Source: Oscillospiraceae bacterium
GTDB taxonomy: Bacteria > Bacillota > Clostridia > Oscillospirales > Ruminococcaceae
Length of the DNA stretch: 7,377 bases
Direction of reading: 5' to 3'
Assembly (NCBI GenBank): GCA_016297165.1
Contig: JAEDHF010000090.1
Location: 1-7,377, forward strand
Numbering within the stretch: the first letter of the stretch is position 1; each line of letters opens with the position of its first letter. Below the pieces are notes generated by a model. It saw nothing but the letters and a program-made list of their open reading frames with translations. It was not told where the DNA came from and did not search any database. Made by a program: the position numbers and the translations under genes. Shown here in pieces: positions 6,278 through 7,377 of this stretch.

Positions 6278-7377
6278 AGTTTTTATTCTTCTCGTTTCCT
6301 GCAGTATTCTTCTCCGACGGCGGAATAAGACAATCCGCTCCGTTACCGATTAAATCCCGTCTTTTCGCCATAATAAGCGCCTTTTCGATAAGGGGACGGT
6401 TTTCCTTCTTATAATACTGGAGAAGGGCTCTCTGGAGCTGTTTCTCCTCGGGTTTTCTCGGCACATAAACAGGCTCTAAGGTATAGGGGTCAAGACCCGT
6501 ATAGAACATAGCCGTTGAAATTGTACCGGGCGTAGGATAGAAATCCTGAACCTGCTCGGGACGGATATTATGCTTTTTAAGGAATACCGCCAGCTCTACC
6601 GCATCGTTAAGGGTACAGCCGGGGTGTGATGACATAAGATAGGGAACGAGATACTGCTCCTTATCTATGGATTTCGTTATGTCATAGAATTTCTTCTCGA
6701 ACTTTTCGTAAACCTCGATATGTGGCTTACCCATATAGTCAAGCACTCTGTTGCTTGCGTGTTCGGGAGCGACCTTAAGCTGTCCGCTGACATGATGCTC
6801 TATAAGCTCTCTCATAAATTCGTCGTCCTTATCCTCGATAAGGTAGTCGTAACGAATTCCCGAGCGGATAAATACCTTTTTTACGCCCTTTATGTCCCTT
6901 ATTTTCCGAAGAAGTCCGAGATATTCCCTGTGGTTAACCTCTAAATTGGGGCAGGGCTTCGGCGCAAGGCATTTTCTTCCCTTACAAAGACCCTTTTGCA
7001 GCTGTTTTTCACAGGAGGGCGCTCTGAAATTGGCGGTCGGGCCTCCTACATCGTGGATATACCCCTTAAAGCCCTCTTTTTTCGTCAGCTCGTATGCCTC
7101 GTTAATAACCGACTCCTCGCTTCGGGTCTGTATTCTTCTACCCTGATGCAAAGCGATTGAGCAGAAATTACAGAAGCCATAGCAGCCCCTGTTATGGGTA
7201 ATAGAAAACTCAACCTCTTCAATAGAGGGTACTCCACCTTCCTTCTCATACATAGGGTGGTAGGCTCTCATATAGGGAAGCTCGTAGGCACGGTCAAATT
7301 CCGACTGTGTAAGGCTTCTCTGGGGCGGATTCTGCACAAGCATCATATTTCCGTGACGCTGAATAACCGTTCTGCCG
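6162..7377 (-). CDS. ygiQ: YgiQ-family radical SAM protein (5' end outside window)
   Basis: The reading frame stays open to the right edge. The codons before the first in-window ATG (7346) encode GRTVIQRHGN, which continues the family's sequence, so the true start lies outside. The visible part is 404 residues; complete members are commonly 600-740. The 4Fe-4S and S-adenosylmethionine signature CYGFCNFC has its cysteine codons at 7184, 7172 and 7163, preceded by THNRG and followed by HQGRR. Further features are GGPTAN, a four-cysteine segment (SC, LCKGRKC, PCPNL), KVAPEH, and the C-terminal part resembling the DUF3362 domain with FYPTPGT and a YTGLDPYT segment. The cytoplasmic enzyme's reaction is not established. 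The last 45 or so residues are low-complexity and rich in K, R, N and G, which is common as a variable tail. The end overlaps the next gene by 116 bases. The promoter lies outside the window. Confidence 0.93.
   Translation of the reverse strand, partial: GRTVIQRHGNMMLVQNPPQRSLTQSEFDRAYELPYMRAYHPMYEKEGGVPSIEEVEFSITHNRGCYGFCNFCSIALHQGRRIQTRSEESVINEAYELTKKEGFKGYIHDVGGPTANFRAPSCEKQLQKGLCKGRKCLAPKPCPNLEVNHREYLGLLRKIRDIKGVKKVFIRSGIRYDYLIEDKDDEFMRELIEHHVSGQLKVAPEHASNRVLDYMGKPHIEVYEKFEKKFYDITKSIDKEQYLVPYLMSSHPGCTLNDAVELAVFLKKHNIRPEQVQDFYPTPGTISTAMFYTGLDPYTLEPVYVPRKPEEKQLQRALLQYYKKENRPLIEKALIMAKRRDLIGNGADCLIPPSEKNTAGNEKNKNYGRKTQNKQFTASRDRKASSAKRGNSRAGGKKPYNKKG

Noticed and set aside
1..7377. CRISPR array, insertion sequence, prophage or defence cluster
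   Set aside because: No regularly spaced direct repeats, transposase, integrase or known defence domain was seen; all coding content is housekeeping-like.

Overview
The window looks like a chromosomal housekeeping segment from an anaerobic Gram-positive bacterium of the Clostridia, possibly Ruminococcus/Oscillospiraceae-like. The evidence is a single-chain pyruvate:ferredoxin oxidoreductase, AGGAGG-type ribosome binding sites, consensus sigma-A type promoters with 17-base spacers, and strong hairpin-plus-T terminators. The genus is an inference from general style, not from a marker gene. No phage, transposase, CRISPR or toxin gene is visible.

Layout from left to right. Bases 1-27 hold the 5' part of a tRNA gene on the minus strand, most likely tRNA-Pro, which runs off the left edge. 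Bases 28-291 are a divergent control region. A perfect-consensus minus-strand promoter (120-148) reads toward the tRNA, and a good plus-strand promoter (196-224) reads toward nifJ, with an inverted repeat over its -10 and start point. Bases 292-3828 are nifJ, complete and with all expected catalytic residues, closed by a 13-bp-stem terminator. Bases 3898-4071 hold a promoter and a leader with two back-to-back perfect hairpins ahead of thiD (4072-4863). Bases 4864-5001 are a convergent intergenic region with a related double-hairpin element and a bidirectional terminator. Bases 5002-7377 carry three tightly packed minus-strand genes, in transcription order: a YgiQ-type radical SAM protein (5' end outside the window), a membrane-anchored ComEC-like metallo-beta-lactamase-fold hydrolase, and a small DUF3006 protein.

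Functionally, nifJ supplies acetyl-CoA and reduced ferredoxin from pyruvate and uses thiamine diphosphate. The next gene, thiD, makes the pyrimidine half of thiamine. The two have separate promoters and a strong terminator between them, so the proximity is suggestive only. The minus-strand trio is arranged as an operon, with a 116-base overlap between the first two genes and a 1-base gap between the last two. The hydrolase and DUF3006 pair form a recurrent, poorly characterised module. I found no clearly new system. The points most worth a second look are the anchored MBL/DUF3006 pair, the long gene overlap, the related double-hairpin elements on both sides of thiD, and the inverted repeat at the nifJ start point.
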